A stretch of 64,000 nt of DNA from an uncultured Flavobacteriaceae bacterium. GTDB lineage: Bacteria > Bacteroidota > Bacteroidia > Flavobacteriales > Flavobacteriaceae. Positions 1 to 9,723 of the stretch are shown here, piece by piece; position 1 is the first letter of the stretch; each line of letters opens with the position of its first letter. The position numbers and the translations under genes were made by a program. The notes beneath the pieces were generated by a model. The model searched no databases and had not been told where the DNA came from. It saw only the letters and a list, made by a program, of their open reading frames with translations. Where the stretch lies: positions 1,030,178-1,094,177 of the forward strand of contig CALSTP010000001.1 of NCBI GenBank assembly GCA_943789305.1, written 5' to 3'.

Positions 1-828
1 TGCACAGGCAACTAAGGTATATTCTTCTCCAAACATTTCACCTTTTTCATCAATAAAAGCTAAACGATCTACATCTGGATCAACTACAATCCCAAAATCT
101 GAGCTTGTTTCAATTACTTTTGTTGAAAGATCTCCTAGGTGTTCTTTCAAAGGCTCTGGATTATGTGGAAAATTTCCGTTTGGTGTACAATAAAGTTCAA
201 CAACTTCCACATCAAGAGCTCTAAGAAGTTCTGGAATCGCTATTCCTCCAATTGAATTAACGCCATCTACAACAACTTTAAGCTGTGCTGCCTTTATCTT
301 CTGTACTTCTACAAAAGGATGCTCCAAAATAGCTTTTATGTGTATATCCAAACTGGTTTTATCTTGTTTAATGCTTCCCAAATCATCTACAGCTGCAAAA
401 TTAAATTTCTCTTCTTCGGCAATTGCAAGAATTTGCTCCCCAGCTTTAGCATTCAAAAACTCACCATTTGAATCCAATAGTTTAAGTGCATTCCACTGTT
501 TAGGGTTGTGACTTGCGGTTAAAATAATCCCCCCTTGAGCCTTTAATTTTGGAACCATCATTTCTACTGTAGGTGTAGTTGCCATATTTAAATCAACAAC
601 ATCAATCCCTAATCCAACTAAGGTATTTGACACCAGAGCTTGAACCATTTCACCAGAAATACGAGCGTCACGTCCTATTACAACCGTACATTTTTCAAAT
701 TTAGCTTGAGATTTAATGTATTCACCGTAGGCAGCTGAAAATCGAACAACATCAAGTGGAGTCAGATTACTTGAGGGTTTTCCTCCTATTGTTCCTCGAA
801 TTCCGGAAATAGATTTAATCAATGTCAT
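1..828 (-). CDS. glmM: phosphoglucosamine mutase, partial (3' end beyond window)
   Basis: The 276 visible codons read MTLIKSISGIRG at the N terminus and match the alpha-D-phosphohexomutase family. The active-site serine loop TASHNP is at residues 104-109, with Ser106 the expected phosphoserine, and the metal loop DPDVDR is at residues 250-255. In Bacteroidota this family member is normally GlmM, which converts glucosamine-6-phosphate to glucosamine-1-phosphate for UDP-GlcNAc, peptidoglycan and LPS synthesis. A phosphomannomutase role cannot be excluded from the fragment. Family members are about 445-465 residues, so roughly 40 percent of the C terminus, including the phosphate-binding domain, lies outside the window. 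It is divergent from the AcpH-like gene. Confidence 0.85.
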   Translation of the reverse strand, partial: MTLIKSISGIRGTIGGKPSSNLTPLDVVRFSAAYGEYIKSQAKFEKCTVVIGRDARISGEMVQALVSNTLVGLGIDVVDLNMATTPTVEMMVPKLKAQGGIILTASHNPKQWNALKLLDSNGEFLNAKAGEQILAIAEEEKFNFAAVDDLGSIKQDKTSLDIHIKAILEHPFVEVQKIKAAQLKVVVDGVNSIGGIAIPELLRALDVEVVELYCTPNGNFPHNPEPLKEHLGDLSTKVIETSSDFGIVVDPDVDRLAFIDEKGEMFGEEYTLVACA

Positions 829-925
829 GAAGTTATTTTTTTCAAAGATAATCTAGTTCTAAAAATTTTTTCTTGTTTTTGAATTAAATAAAGTGTGTTT
901 GAAAAAAGAAAACTAGTTTTAGCAA

Positions 926-1510
926 ATGAATTATTTAGCACATATCTATTTATCTGGTGTAAATCGTGAATTGAAGTTTGGTAATTTTATTGCTGATTCA
1001 GTAGCTGGAAAGCAATATAAAAACTACTCGGAAACAATTCAAAAGGGAATTTTATTGCACCGAGCGATTGATGATTTCACAGATAACCATAACATATTTA
1101 GAAAACACACCAAATTGTTGTTTAAAGACTATCGGCACTACAGCAGGGTAATTGTTGATTTGTATTACGATCATTTTTTAGCTTCCCTGTGGTCTCAGTA
1201 TAATTCCCAAAAACTTGAAGACTTTACCAAAGAATTTTATGATCAAATTGAGGAAGAATTCGAACTACTTCCTGACAAAATGAAAAGAGCTTTTCCGTAT
1301 ATGAAATCCCAGAATTGGTTATTACAGTACCGAACAATCAGTGGTTTAGAACTTATTTTAGAGCAGATGGAGAACCGTACAAAATTTGATTCAAACCTAA
1401 AAAAATCAATCTCAAATCTAGTGGAAAATTACGATGTTTTCAAAAATGGATTCGTTGTATTTTTTCAGGACTTACAAATATTTGTATCTTCCAAAATTCA
1501 ATCCATTTAA
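926..1510 (+). CDS. acyl carrier protein phosphodiesterase-like protein (AcpH / DUF479)
   Basis: This 194-residue protein begins MNYLAHIYLSG and carries the conserved His/Asp pattern of the AcpH/DUF479 family (GNFIADSV, LHRAIDDFTD, YYDHFLA). AcpH removes the 4'-phosphopantetheine arm from acyl carrier protein; the fold is of the HD type. Length agrees with the family, about 190-200 residues. The ATG at 926 gives the expected family N terminus. It ends 13 bases before the likely start of the gamma-glutamyltransferase, so the two may be cotranscribed. The biochemical role is inferred from family membership only; Bacteroidota homologues are mostly untested. Confidence 0.8.
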   Translation: MNYLAHIYLSGVNRELKFGNFIADSVAGKQYKNYSETIQKGILLHRAIDDFTDNHNIFRKHTKLLFKDYRHYSRVIVDLYYDHFLASLWSQYNSQKLEDFTKEFYDQIEEEFELLPDKMKRAFPYMKSQNWLLQYRTISGLELILEQMENRTKFDSNLKKSISNLVENYDVFKNGFVVFFQDLQIFVSSKIQSI

Positions 1511-1523
1511 CCTAATCATACTT

Positions 1524-3200
1524 ATGAAAAACATCCAAAATTTAATAAAAACATCCTTCTTTGTTTTATCCTTTGTCTTTATTGGTTGTAAACCTTCAAC
1601 CAAAATAAAAGGTGGAGTTGTATCTGCAATGCCGTATGCCTCAGAAGTAGGTGTTAAAATTCTAAAAGCTGGTGGAAATGCATATGATGCGATGGTAGCG
1701 ACAAATTTTGCTCTTGCTGTTGTTTATCCCGTTGCAGGAAACATTACGGGAGGTGGTTTTTTTGTCTATCGAAATGCTGATGGTAGTTCTGGAACACTGG
1801 ATTATAGAGAGCAAGCTCCAGAAAAAGCCTTCAAAGACTTGTATTTAGATGAAGCAGGAAATGTTATTCCAAAAAAAAGCACAGTGGGAGGCTTGGCTGT
1901 TGGTGTTCCCGGAACGGTAGCAGGGACCTTAGAAATTCATAAAAAATTAGGAACCCTCCCCCTTAGTATGTTAATTCAACCCGCTATTGATTTAGCAGAA
2001 AATGGGTATGCAGTTACTGAAAAACAAGTAAGTAGCCTTAATGGATACAGAGAGTTGTTTATTGAAGTAAATGGCCCTGACACTTTTTATGCCAAGGATT
2101 TCAAAGCTGGAGATATTATTAAAAACCCAGCTCTCGCTAAAGTCCTAAGAGAGATTGCAACTAAAGGAATTGAAGGTTTTAACTCCGGATGGGTGGCTGA
2201 AGCCATTGTTTCTGGTGTTCAAAGGTCTGGTGGTATTTTAACTCAAAAAGACTTGGTCAATTACAAACCAAAATGGAGAGATCCTCTAACTTTTTTCTAC
2301 AAAGATTTAAAAGTAATTTCTATAGGACTTCCATCAAGTGGAGGAATTTGCTTAAATCAAATGATGAAAATGATTGAGCCTTATAATATCCAAGAAATGG
2401 GACATAACACACAAAAAAGCATTCAGCTTATGGTTGAAGCTGAAAAAAGATCATACGCTGATAGAAGTGAGTTTTTGGGCGATCCTGATTTTGTACAAGT
2501 TCCGTTAAATATTTTATTGGATTCTGCCTATATAAACAAAAAAATGAGCAGTTTTGACTGGACAAAGGCTACACCTTCATCTGAAATAAAACCAGGAGAT
2601 TCGTATTATTTTGAAAGTGATGAAACCACTCATTTTTCTATTCTTGATGATCAAGGAAATGCTGTTTCAGTTACAACCACGCTCAATGGTGCATATGGTT
2701 CAAAAGTATTTATTGATAAAATCGGGGTGTTTATGAACAATGAAATGGACGATTTTAGCAGTAAACCCGGGGCTCCAAATATGTTTGGATTAATTGGAAA
2801 TCTAGCCAATGCAATTGAACCAAAAAAACGTATGTTAAGTTCAATGACTCCAACGATTGTTGAGAAAAAAGGAGAATTGTATCTGATTTTGGGTAGTCCA
2901 GGAGGCTCTACCATAATTACCTCTGTATTTCAAACGATACTGAATGTTTATGAACATAACTTCCCTATTCAGAAATCTGTTAATGCCTCTCGATTCCATC
3001 ACCAATGGTTGCCCGACAGCATAACTTTTGAACCCAATAAATTTGATCCAAAGCTTCTCCAAAACTTAAAAAATATAGGCTATAATTCTGAAGAAAAAAA
3101 ATCTAAAATTATTGGAAAAGTTGACGCCATTCTTGTTAGTGATGGAATAATAACTTTAGGAGCAGATTATCGTGGAGACGATACAGCAGTAGCTTACTAG
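1524..3200 (+). CDS. ggt: gamma-glutamyltransferase, probable lipoprotein
   Basis: The protein of about 558 residues is a gamma-glutamyltranspeptidase of the Ntn-hydrolase superfamily. It cleaves the gamma-glutamyl bond of glutathione and related compounds in the periplasm. The conserved TTHFS motif places the autoprocessing and catalytic Thr at about residue 368, and GSPGGS supplies the C-terminal oxyanion region. An open frame extends upstream to 1434, inside the preceding gene. I chose ATG 1524 because it yields a clean signal sequence ending in FIGC, with Cys22 as a likely lipidation site. The TTH pair and downstream small-subunit region are intact, so the enzyme looks functional. Confidence 0.93.
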   Translation: MKNIQNLIKTSFFVLSFVFIGCKPSTKIKGGVVSAMPYASEVGVKILKAGGNAYDAMVATNFALAVVYPVAGNITGGGFFVYRNADGSSGTLDYREQAPEKAFKDLYLDEAGNVIPKKSTVGGLAVGVPGTVAGTLEIHKKLGTLPLSMLIQPAIDLAENGYAVTEKQVSSLNGYRELFIEVNGPDTFYAKDFKAGDIIKNPALAKVLREIATKGIEGFNSGWVAEAIVSGVQRSGGILTQKDLVNYKPKWRDPLTFFYKDLKVISIGLPSSGGICLNQMMKMIEPYNIQEMGHNTQKSIQLMVEAEKRSYADRSEFLGDPDFVQVPLNILLDSAYINKKMSSFDWTKATPSSEIKPGDSYYFESDETTHFSILDDQGNAVSVTTTLNGAYGSKVFIDKIGVFMNNEMDDFSSKPGAPNMFGLIGNLANAIEPKKRMLSSMTPTIVEKKGELYLILGSPGGSTIITSVFQTILNVYEHNFPIQKSVNASRFHHQWLPDSITFEPNKFDPKLLQNLKNIGYNSEEKKSKIIGKVDAILVSDGIITLGADYRGDDTAVAY

Positions 3201-3292
3201 GTTTTGTTTATTTCAATTGTATATATTTTATTTTTTAGTCAGCAGGAAATTTAGTCCAGCCTAAAGTTGTATTTTTACATCTTATTTTTGAT

Positions 3293-6121
3293 ATGAAAAA
3301 AAATTCAAATGTCATCGAGGTTCAAGGAGCACGTGTTCATAACCTAAAAAATATTGATGTTCGGATTCCCAGAGACCAACTGGTTGTAATTACTGGACTT
3401 TCTGGTAGTGGAAAATCATCCCTTGCATTTGACACCATTTACGCCGAGGGGCAACGTCGGTACATGGAAACTTTTTCTGCATATGTTCGTCAGTTTTTAG
3501 GGAATTTAGAACGTCCAGAAGTTGATAAAATAGATGGATTATCCCCTGTAATTGCTATTGAGCAAAAAACAACATCAAAAAGCCCACGCTCGACTGTAGG
3601 AACGATTACAGAAGTTTATGATTTTCTAAGACTAATGTTTGCCCGTATTGGAACCGCTTACAGTCATCAAACACATGAAAAGATGGTCAGTTATACTGAT
3701 GATCAAATCCTAGAGCTCATACAAAAAGATTATGCTGATCAAAGTGTTATTATTTTAGCTCCAATAATAAAATCTAGAAAAGGGCATTATCGAGACCTTT
3801 TTAAAAATCTAGCTCGTCAAGGGTTTTTAAAGGTAAGAGTTGATGGAGTTATTGTAGAACTCACTAGTGGTATGAAATTAGATCGGTATAAAACTCATGA
3901 CATTGAGTTGGTTATTGATCGCCTTCGAATTAGTAATAGTGTTTCAGGTATTAAGAGGCTTCATGAATCTTTAATTACGGCAATGTACCAAGGAGGTGAT
4001 ACCTTGCTTATATTTGATGAAGTTAGCCGTAAAATTAGATATTTTAGTAGAAATTTGATGTGTCCGAGTTCGGGAATAGCGTATCCAAAGCCTGAACCCA
4101 ACACTTTCTCATTCAATTCTCCAAAGGGAATGTGTCCGGATTGCAAAGGACTTGGGACTCAACAAATCATCAATCGAAATAAAATTATCCCCGATGATTC
4201 TATTTCTATTAAAGCAGGTGGAATCATACCTCTAGGAACTCAAAAAAAGTCATGGAGTTTCAAGCAGATGGAGGTTATTGCCCAGCGTTACAATTTTAAT
4301 TTATCTGATTCCATAAATAAAATCCCTGCTGCTGCATTGGAGGTTATTCTAAAAGGTGGTGCAGAATCTTTTTCTGTTGAGTCAAAAACTCTTGGAATTA
4401 CACGTAATTATAAAATCGATTATGAAGGAATTGAAAACTTCATAAAAAACCAATATGAAGAGGCAACTTCAACCAATATAAAACGATGGGCAAATGATTT
4501 TATGGATCAAAACGAATGTTTATCTTGTAATAGCTCTCGCTTAAGAAAAGAAGCTCGTTTTTTTAAAATCAATGGCCTTAACATTGCTGAATTAGCAGAG
4601 TTGGATTTGGATGAACTTTATTCTTGGTTCGAAAATCTCCCAAAATTTTTGTCTGAAAATGAAATGATTATTGGAGAGGAAATTATTAAAGAAATAAAAT
4701 CACGGCTTCAATTTTTACTGAATGTGGGTTTAAATTATTTGACTCTCAATCGTTCTTCAAAATCATTATCGGGTGGTGAGGCACAAAGAATACGTTTAGC
4801 TACTCAAATAGGATCCCAGCTGGTTGGTGTGCTGTATATTTTAGACGAACCAAGTATTGGTCTTCACCAACGTGATAATGAGCGTTTAATCGATTCTCTC
4901 TTCTCACTCAGAGATATTGGAAACTCTGTCTTGGTTGTAGAACATGACAAAGACATGATTGTAAAAGCTGATCATGTTATTGATATCGGTCCATTTGCAG
5001 GAAAAAATGGAGGAGAAATTATTTCTGAAGGTAAACCAAAAGATATTTTAAATCGAAACTCTCTAACTTCTCAATACTTAACTGGAATTAAAAAAATTGA
5101 AGTTCCCGAAAAAAGAAGGCTTGGTAATGGCAAATCTCTCGTGTTGTCAAATTGTACGGGTAATAACTTGAAAAATGTTACCCTAACCCTCCCCTTGGGA
5201 ATGATGGTTGGTATTACAGGTGTTTCTGGAAGTGGTAAATCTTCTTTAATTAATGGGACTTTATATCCAATCTTAAACGCATATTTTTTTAATGGAGTAA
5301 AAAAACCATTAGCTTATAAAAGTATTTCCGGATTAGAAAATTTAGACAAAGTTGTTGATGTAAATCAAAGCCCAATTGGTCGAACTCCCAGAAGTAATCC
5401 AGCAACTTACACCGGAGTATTTAGTGAAATAAGATCTTTATTCACACTAACTCCAGAGGCTCAAATCAGAGGTTACAAGCCTGGTCGTTTTAGTTTTAAT
5501 GTCAGCGGAGGGAGATGTGAAACTTGTAAAGGTGGTGGGATGAAAGTAATTGAAATGAACTTTCTACCCGATGTATTGGTTGAATGTGAATCCTGTCAAG
5601 GAAAAAGATTCAACAGGGAAACTCTTGAAATAAGATACAAAGGAAAATCAATATCGGATGTATTGAAAATGACCATTGATCGAGCTTGTATGTTTTTTGA
5701 GTCCATACCAAAAATTTACAAAAAACTAAAAACATTACAGGACGTTGGTTTAGGATATGTTACTCTTGGACAATCATCAACTACACTTTCTGGAGGAGAG
5801 GCTCAAAGAATCAAACTAGCCACTGAGTTATCAAAAAGAGACACAGGAAATACACTATTCATACTAGATGAACCTACCACAGGTTTACATTTTGAAGACA
5901 TAAGAGTACTTTTAGAAGTATTAAATCACTTAGTTAATAAAGGAAATACTGTTGTAATTATAGAGCATAATTTGGATGTAATAAAGCAAGTTGACCACAT
6001 CATTGATATTGGTTATGAAGGCGGTAAAAACGGAGGTCAAATCATAGCTGAAGGAAGCCCAGAGGAACTCATCAAGGTAGCCAAAAGCCATACAGCGCAT
6101 TATTTGGCAAAAGAATTGTAA
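3293..6121 (+). CDS. uvrA: excinuclease ABC subunit A
   Basis: The 942-residue protein is full-length UvrA, the damage-sensing ATPase of nucleotide excision repair. Two ABC modules are visible: Walker [10 protein letters not shown] near residue 35 and GVSGSGKSS in the second half, each with an LSGGEAQRI signature and a downstream DEP Walker B. The UvrB-binding and insertion regions follow the usual order. The zinc module of the second half (CETCKGGG ... CESCQG) has all four cysteines. The first-half module begins CPSSG instead of CxxCG, so one expected Cys is Ser. The gene has its own 90-base upstream gap and is followed after 9 bases by a LOG-family gene. Confidence 0.97.
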   Translation: MKKNSNVIEVQGARVHNLKNIDVRIPRDQLVVITGLSGSGKSSLAFDTIYAEGQRRYMETFSAYVRQFLGNLERPEVDKIDGLSPVIAIEQKTTSKSPRSTVGTITEVYDFLRLMFARIGTAYSHQTHEKMVSYTDDQILELIQKDYADQSVIILAPIIKSRKGHYRDLFKNLARQGFLKVRVDGVIVELTSGMKLDRYKTHDIELVIDRLRISNSVSGIKRLHESLITAMYQGGDTLLIFDEVSRKIRYFSRNLMCPSSGIAYPKPEPNTFSFNSPKGMCPDCKGLGTQQIINRNKIIPDDSISIKAGGIIPLGTQKKSWSFKQMEVIAQRYNFNLSDSINKIPAAALEVILKGGAESFSVESKTLGITRNYKIDYEGIENFIKNQYEEATSTNIKRWANDFMDQNECLSCNSSRLRKEARFFKINGLNIAELAELDLDELYSWFENLPKFLSENEMIIGEEIIKEIKSRLQFLLNVGLNYLTLNRSSKSLSGGEAQRIRLATQIGSQLVGVLYILDEPSIGLHQRDNERLIDSLFSLRDIGNSVLVVEHDKDMIVKADHVIDIGPFAGKNGGEIISEGKPKDILNRNSLTSQYLTGIKKIEVPEKRRLGNGKSLVLSNCTGNNLKNVTLTLPLGMMVGITGVSGSGKSSLINGTLYPILNAYFFNGVKKPLAYKSISGLENLDKVVDVNQSPIGRTPRSNPATYTGVFSEIRSLFTLTPEAQIRGYKPGRFSFNVSGGRCETCKGGGMKVIEMNFLPDVLVECESCQGKRFNRETLEIRYKGKSISDVLKMTIDRACMFFESIPKIYKKLKTLQDVGLGYVTLGQSSTTLSGGEAQRIKLATELSKRDTGNTLFILDEPTTGLHFEDIRVLLEVLNHLVNKGNTVVIIEHNLDVIKQVDHIIDIGYEGGKNGGQIIAEGSPEELIKVAKSHTAHYLAKEL

Positions 6122-6130
6122 CTTAATGTA

Positions 6131-6814
6131 ATGAAAAAAGTAAAGAATAAAAGCTGGAATACTACCAAAACAAACGATTCTTGGTCTCTTTTCAAGATCA
6201 TGGGCGAATTTGTTCATGGCTATGAAAAAATGGATAGTATTGGACCTTGTATTTCAATTTTTGGTTCGGCTAGAACTCAACCTGATCATCCTTTTTATAA
6301 ATTAGCTACAAGTGTAGCTAATTCAATAGCAATGGCAGGATACGGAATTATTACAGGGGGTGGTCCAGGAATCATGGAGGCTGCCAATAAAGGATCTCAA
6401 GAAGTAAATGGAATTTCGGTAGGTCTAAATATTGCGCTCCCCTTCGAACAAACGTCAAACCCATATATAGACAAGGATAAAAACTTATCCTTTGAGTATT
6501 TTTTTATTCGCAAAGTAATGTTCGTTAAATACGCCCAAGCTTTTGTTGTATTGCCTGGTGGACTAGGAACATTAGATGAATTATTTGAATCGCTTACACT
6601 TATTCAAACAAAAAAAATAAAACGAGTACCTATTATTCTTGTTGGAACAAAGTTTTGGGAAGGACTTGTAGAATGGATAAAATCTGTTCTTATAAAAAAT
6701 CAAATGATAAGTAAACAAGATCTTGATTTATTTTCAGTTGTTGACACCCAAGAAGAAGTACTTAATTGTTTAGAAAAATTTCATACTAAAGGTATATATA
6801 ACCCAAATTTTTAA
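6131..6814 (+). CDS. LOG family protein (TIGR00730, cytokinin riboside monophosphate phosphoribohydrolase-like)
   Basis: This 227-residue protein has the Rossmann-type LOG fold, with the hallmark PGGLGTLDE at residues 142-150 and GGGPGIMEAANKG upstream. LOG enzymes hydrolyse the N-glycosidic bond of nucleoside 5'-monophosphates; many bacterial members were once mislabelled lysine decarboxylases. The N-terminal extension of about 35 residues before GPCISIFGSAR is typical of Bacteroidota members. It starts 9 bases after uvrA and ends 5 bases before the next gene, which suggests one transcript. The physiological substrate cannot be told from sequence. Confidence 0.88.
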   Translation: MKKVKNKSWNTTKTNDSWSLFKIMGEFVHGYEKMDSIGPCISIFGSARTQPDHPFYKLATSVANSIAMAGYGIITGGGPGIMEAANKGSQEVNGISVGLNIALPFEQTSNPYIDKDKNLSFEYFFIRKVMFVKYAQAFVVLPGGLGTLDELFESLTLIQTKKIKRVPIILVGTKFWEGLVEWIKSVLIKNQMISKQDLDLFSVVDTQEEVLNCLEKFHTKGIYNPNF

Positions 6815-6819
6815 AACCA

Positions 6820-9633
6820 TTGAATTTTTATTGGAAGATTACGTTATTATTGATCCTTAACCTCCCTACATTAGTTTTGAGTCAAGGGTTGAATGTTAAA
6901 AATCAATTTTCAGTAAATCTGAAAACTGATGAAAAAACATTAGTAGTTTCTCAAAAAATTAAACTAACAAACAACACTTCTGAGGGTTTAATTGATTTTT
7001 TTTTTAACGACTGGTCACATGCATACAGTTCCTCAAAATCGCCTTTAGCACAAAGGCTTGCAGAGGAATATGATCGAAGGTTTTACTTAGGAATTAAATC
7101 CAAAAGAGGAAAAACATTCGGACTGAAAATTTCAATTAACCGAAAAGAGATTGAATGGAAAAGGATTGATAATCAAATTGATATCATAAAAATTAGTTTA
7201 GACAAAATACTCGAAATCGGGGAAACCATTGAAATCTTTCTTCAATACAGTTTAGAACTTCCAGATGCTCGTTACACTGGATATGGTAAAATTTCAGAAA
7301 ATGAATATTTTTTAAAAAACTGTTTTATTCAATTGGCTCCTTACATAAATGGAGAATGGATAAAAAACAGCAATTTAGATCTCGAAGAAACCAGTAATTT
7401 AATTTCTGATTATTCAATGGAATGGAATATTCCAATAAATTTATTTTTAAATTCTAATTTGACTCAGCGTAGAGAAATAAAAAATGGAAATCGAAAAATA
7501 TTATCCCTATCAGCTGAAGACACCAGAGCGATTCAATTTCATATCCATGAACAAAAGCATCAATCATTCATTATTAATGAACTTATCATTGAAACTGACT
7601 TAAAAGAGGCTGTTGACAGCCTATTTAATCCTATTCCAAGTCTGATTCAAATTAAATCTTTTGTCGATGAATATCTAGGTAAATATCCTCGCAGAAAAAT
7701 GCAAATTTCAAAGTATAATTATAAAAAGAGACCTTATTACAGTCTTTCCTTATTTCCCTTAGTTTTTTCTGTCTTTTCAAACCAATTTAAATTTGAAATA
7801 AAAGCCTTAAGTGTTTACTTAGATCACCATTTAAATGAACAGTTTTTAATGAATCCAAGAGAGGTTCATTGGCTTACAGGTGGGCTTCATGCCATGATGT
7901 TAATGGAATACGTAGATCGTTATTATCCCAATCAAAAATTATTGGGTAAAATTCCAGAAAAACGTCTTATAAAGCCTTTTGTAAATAAATATAGCTTAGG
8001 TAATGTAGCTTTTAATCACGGTTATTTGTATTCTTCTGAATACATAATTAGAAATAACATTCAACAAGCTGCCCTTACTCCTAAAGATAAATTAATTAAA
8101 TTTAATGAGCGAGTTGCCACTCCAAGTCAAGTAGCTCATGGAATTCGATATGCCTATTGGTTTCATGGTAAAGAAAAAATTATTCGTGCAATTAAAAATC
8201 AAATTGGAATTATTCAATCTCAAGATCAATTGATTCATTCATTAGAAAAAGAATTAGAAATCCCATGGTTTTTTGGAGATTATTTAAAAAGTAGAGGTTT
8301 TATTGATCTTAAAATCAGTGATTTAAAAGTCAAACCAGATACCCTGACTTTCAAGGTAACCCAAAAACAAAAAGGATTAATTCCATTTACGATCGCACAA
8401 ATAAAAGAAGATTCGATTATTCAATCTATCGATATTAAAGACCACAAAAAAACACATCACTTTAAGTTGAAAAACTTACAGTCGGATTATGTAGTGATTA
8501 ATCCTAAAGTTAAAATACCGGAATTTAATCAACTCAACAATTATAAAAGAGTAAGTAAAACATCCATAAAACCTTTGAAGTTTACTTTTGTCAAAGATTT
8601 TGAAGATCCAAAAAGAAATCAAATTTTCTTCAACCCAATAACCGATTTTAATGCATATGAAGGTCTAACTTTAGGAACTAGACTTTCCAACAAATCATTT
8701 GAGCGTAAACCAATTATTTATGAAATAACTCCTATGTATAGCTTAAAGCTCAATGAAATTGTTGGTTCGATTAAATTTAATTATTTGATTTACAAGGAAA
8801 AATCATCTTTTTATCTGACTAGTATTGGGTTTTATGGAAGTAATTACCATTATGATGAAAATTTGAGATATCAAACTTTTATTCCTTCAATAACTTTTGC
8901 AAAACGCCCAAGTGATTTTAGATCAAATAAAAGAGAATTTTTCTCAATAAACCTAGTTCAAGTGAATCGAGAATACGGAACAAATATCAACATAACTCCA
9001 AATTACAGTATTGGAAATCTCCGTTATTTGTATTCGAACAAAGAAGGAATTAGAGTATTTAGTACAGGAGGTAGATTAGAATTTTCTGATTTATTGGGTA
9101 AACTCAGTTTAAACCTGGATTTTCGACATCTTTTTCATAACGGTAAAACATTTTCATTTCGTTTTTATGGAGGGAAGTTTCTGTGGAACAACACGCAAAA
9201 CACTACTTATTTTGATTTTAGTTTGAATCGTTCATCTGATTATCTTTTTAATTATAATTATTTAGGACGTTCAGACGATACTGGGATTTATAGTCAACAG
9301 TTTATTATGTCAGAAGGTGGGTTTAAATCTAAGTTTGCAAACCCTAATGCAAATGACTACATCCTAGCTACAAACCTGGGGTATAGTCTATGGAAATGGA
9401 TTGAAGTCTATACTGATTTTGGTATTACAAAAAATAAAAACATGAAAGAAAATTATTTTTATGATACCGGTTTAAGATTAAATTTAGTTCCTGATTATTT
9501 AGAATTTTACTTTCCAATTCAAAATTCAGAAAATTATGTACTCAATGATCAAAATTATTTTTCTAATGTACGATTTGTATTGACAATCGACATCAATAAC
9601 CTTAAACAACTCTTTACGCGGAAATGGTTTTAG
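6820..9633 (+). CDS. secreted M1-peptidase-like protein with degenerate metal site and C-terminal outer-membrane-barrel-like region
   Basis: The 937-residue protein starts at TTG 6820, five bases after the previous stop. No ATG nearby fits, while TTG gives a complete signal peptide (NFYWKITLLLILNLPTLVLSQ). Residues of about 25-470 look like the N-terminal beta domain and gluzincin domain of M1-like Bacteroidota proteins. The stretch expected to hold HEXXH reads HHLNE at 336-340, and the downstream WLTEGL-like motif reads WLTGGL with Gly354 in place of Glu. All three usual zinc/catalytic positions seem changed, so peptidase activity is doubtful. The last roughly 370 residues are alternating aromatic/polar strands ending in ...FTRKWF, consistent with an outer-membrane barrel. 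Family assignment is tentative. Confidence 0.7.
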   Translation: MNFYWKITLLLILNLPTLVLSQGLNVKNQFSVNLKTDEKTLVVSQKIKLTNNTSEGLIDFFFNDWSHAYSSSKSPLAQRLAEEYDRRFYLGIKSKRGKTFGLKISINRKEIEWKRIDNQIDIIKISLDKILEIGETIEIFLQYSLELPDARYTGYGKISENEYFLKNCFIQLAPYINGEWIKNSNLDLEETSNLISDYSMEWNIPINLFLNSNLTQRREIKNGNRKILSLSAEDTRAIQFHIHEQKHQSFIINELIIETDLKEAVDSLFNPIPSLIQIKSFVDEYLGKYPRRKMQISKYNYKKRPYYSLSLFPLVFSVFSNQFKFEIKALSVYLDHHLNEQFLMNPREVHWLTGGLHAMMLMEYVDRYYPNQKLLGKIPEKRLIKPFVNKYSLGNVAFNHGYLYSSEYIIRNNIQQAALTPKDKLIKFNERVATPSQVAHGIRYAYWFHGKEKIIRAIKNQIGIIQSQDQLIHSLEKELEIPWFFGDYLKSRGFIDLKISDLKVKPDTLTFKVTQKQKGLIPFTIAQIKEDSIIQSIDIKDHKKTHHFKLKNLQSDYVVINPKVKIPEFNQLNNYKRVSKTSIKPLKFTFVKDFEDPKRNQIFFNPITDFNAYEGLTLGTRLSNKSFERKPIIYEITPMYSLKLNEIVGSIKFNYLIYKEKSSFYLTSIGFYGSNYHYDENLRYQTFIPSITFAKRPSDFRSNKREFFSINLVQVNREYGTNINITPNYSIGNLRYLYSNKEGIRVFSTGGRLEFSDLLGKLSLNLDFRHLFHNGKTFSFRFYGGKFLWNNTQNTTYFDFSLNRSSDYLFNYNYLGRSDDTGIYSQQFIMSEGGFKSKFANPNANDYILATNLGYSLWKWIEVYTDFGITKNKNMKENYFYDTGLRLNLVPDYLEFYFPIQNSENYVLNDQNYFSNVRFVLTIDINNLKQLFTRKWF

Positions 9634-9672
9634 GATATTGTGTTTTAGAGAATTAATAGAGGAATTATTGCA

Positions 9673-9705
9673 TTGAGTTACTCTGCTTAAAATTTTGTAA
9701 ATTTG
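9673..9705 (+). promoter_or_regulatory. candidate Bacteroidota-type promoter for the E1 gene
   Basis: The -7 element TAAATTTG at 9698-9705 matches TAnnTTTG exactly. A TTG at 9673-9675, 22 bases upstream, can serve as the -33 element. Transcription would start near 9711, about a dozen bases before the ATG at 9724. The match is by eye; no transcript data are available. Confidence 0.45.
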
Positions 9706-9723
9706 CAAAGCTAAATTCAAAGA

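Noticed and set aside
1434..1523. Longer N terminus for gamma-glutamyltransferase
   Set aside because: It would overlap the preceding gene and bury the lipoprotein signal; ATG 1524 fits better.
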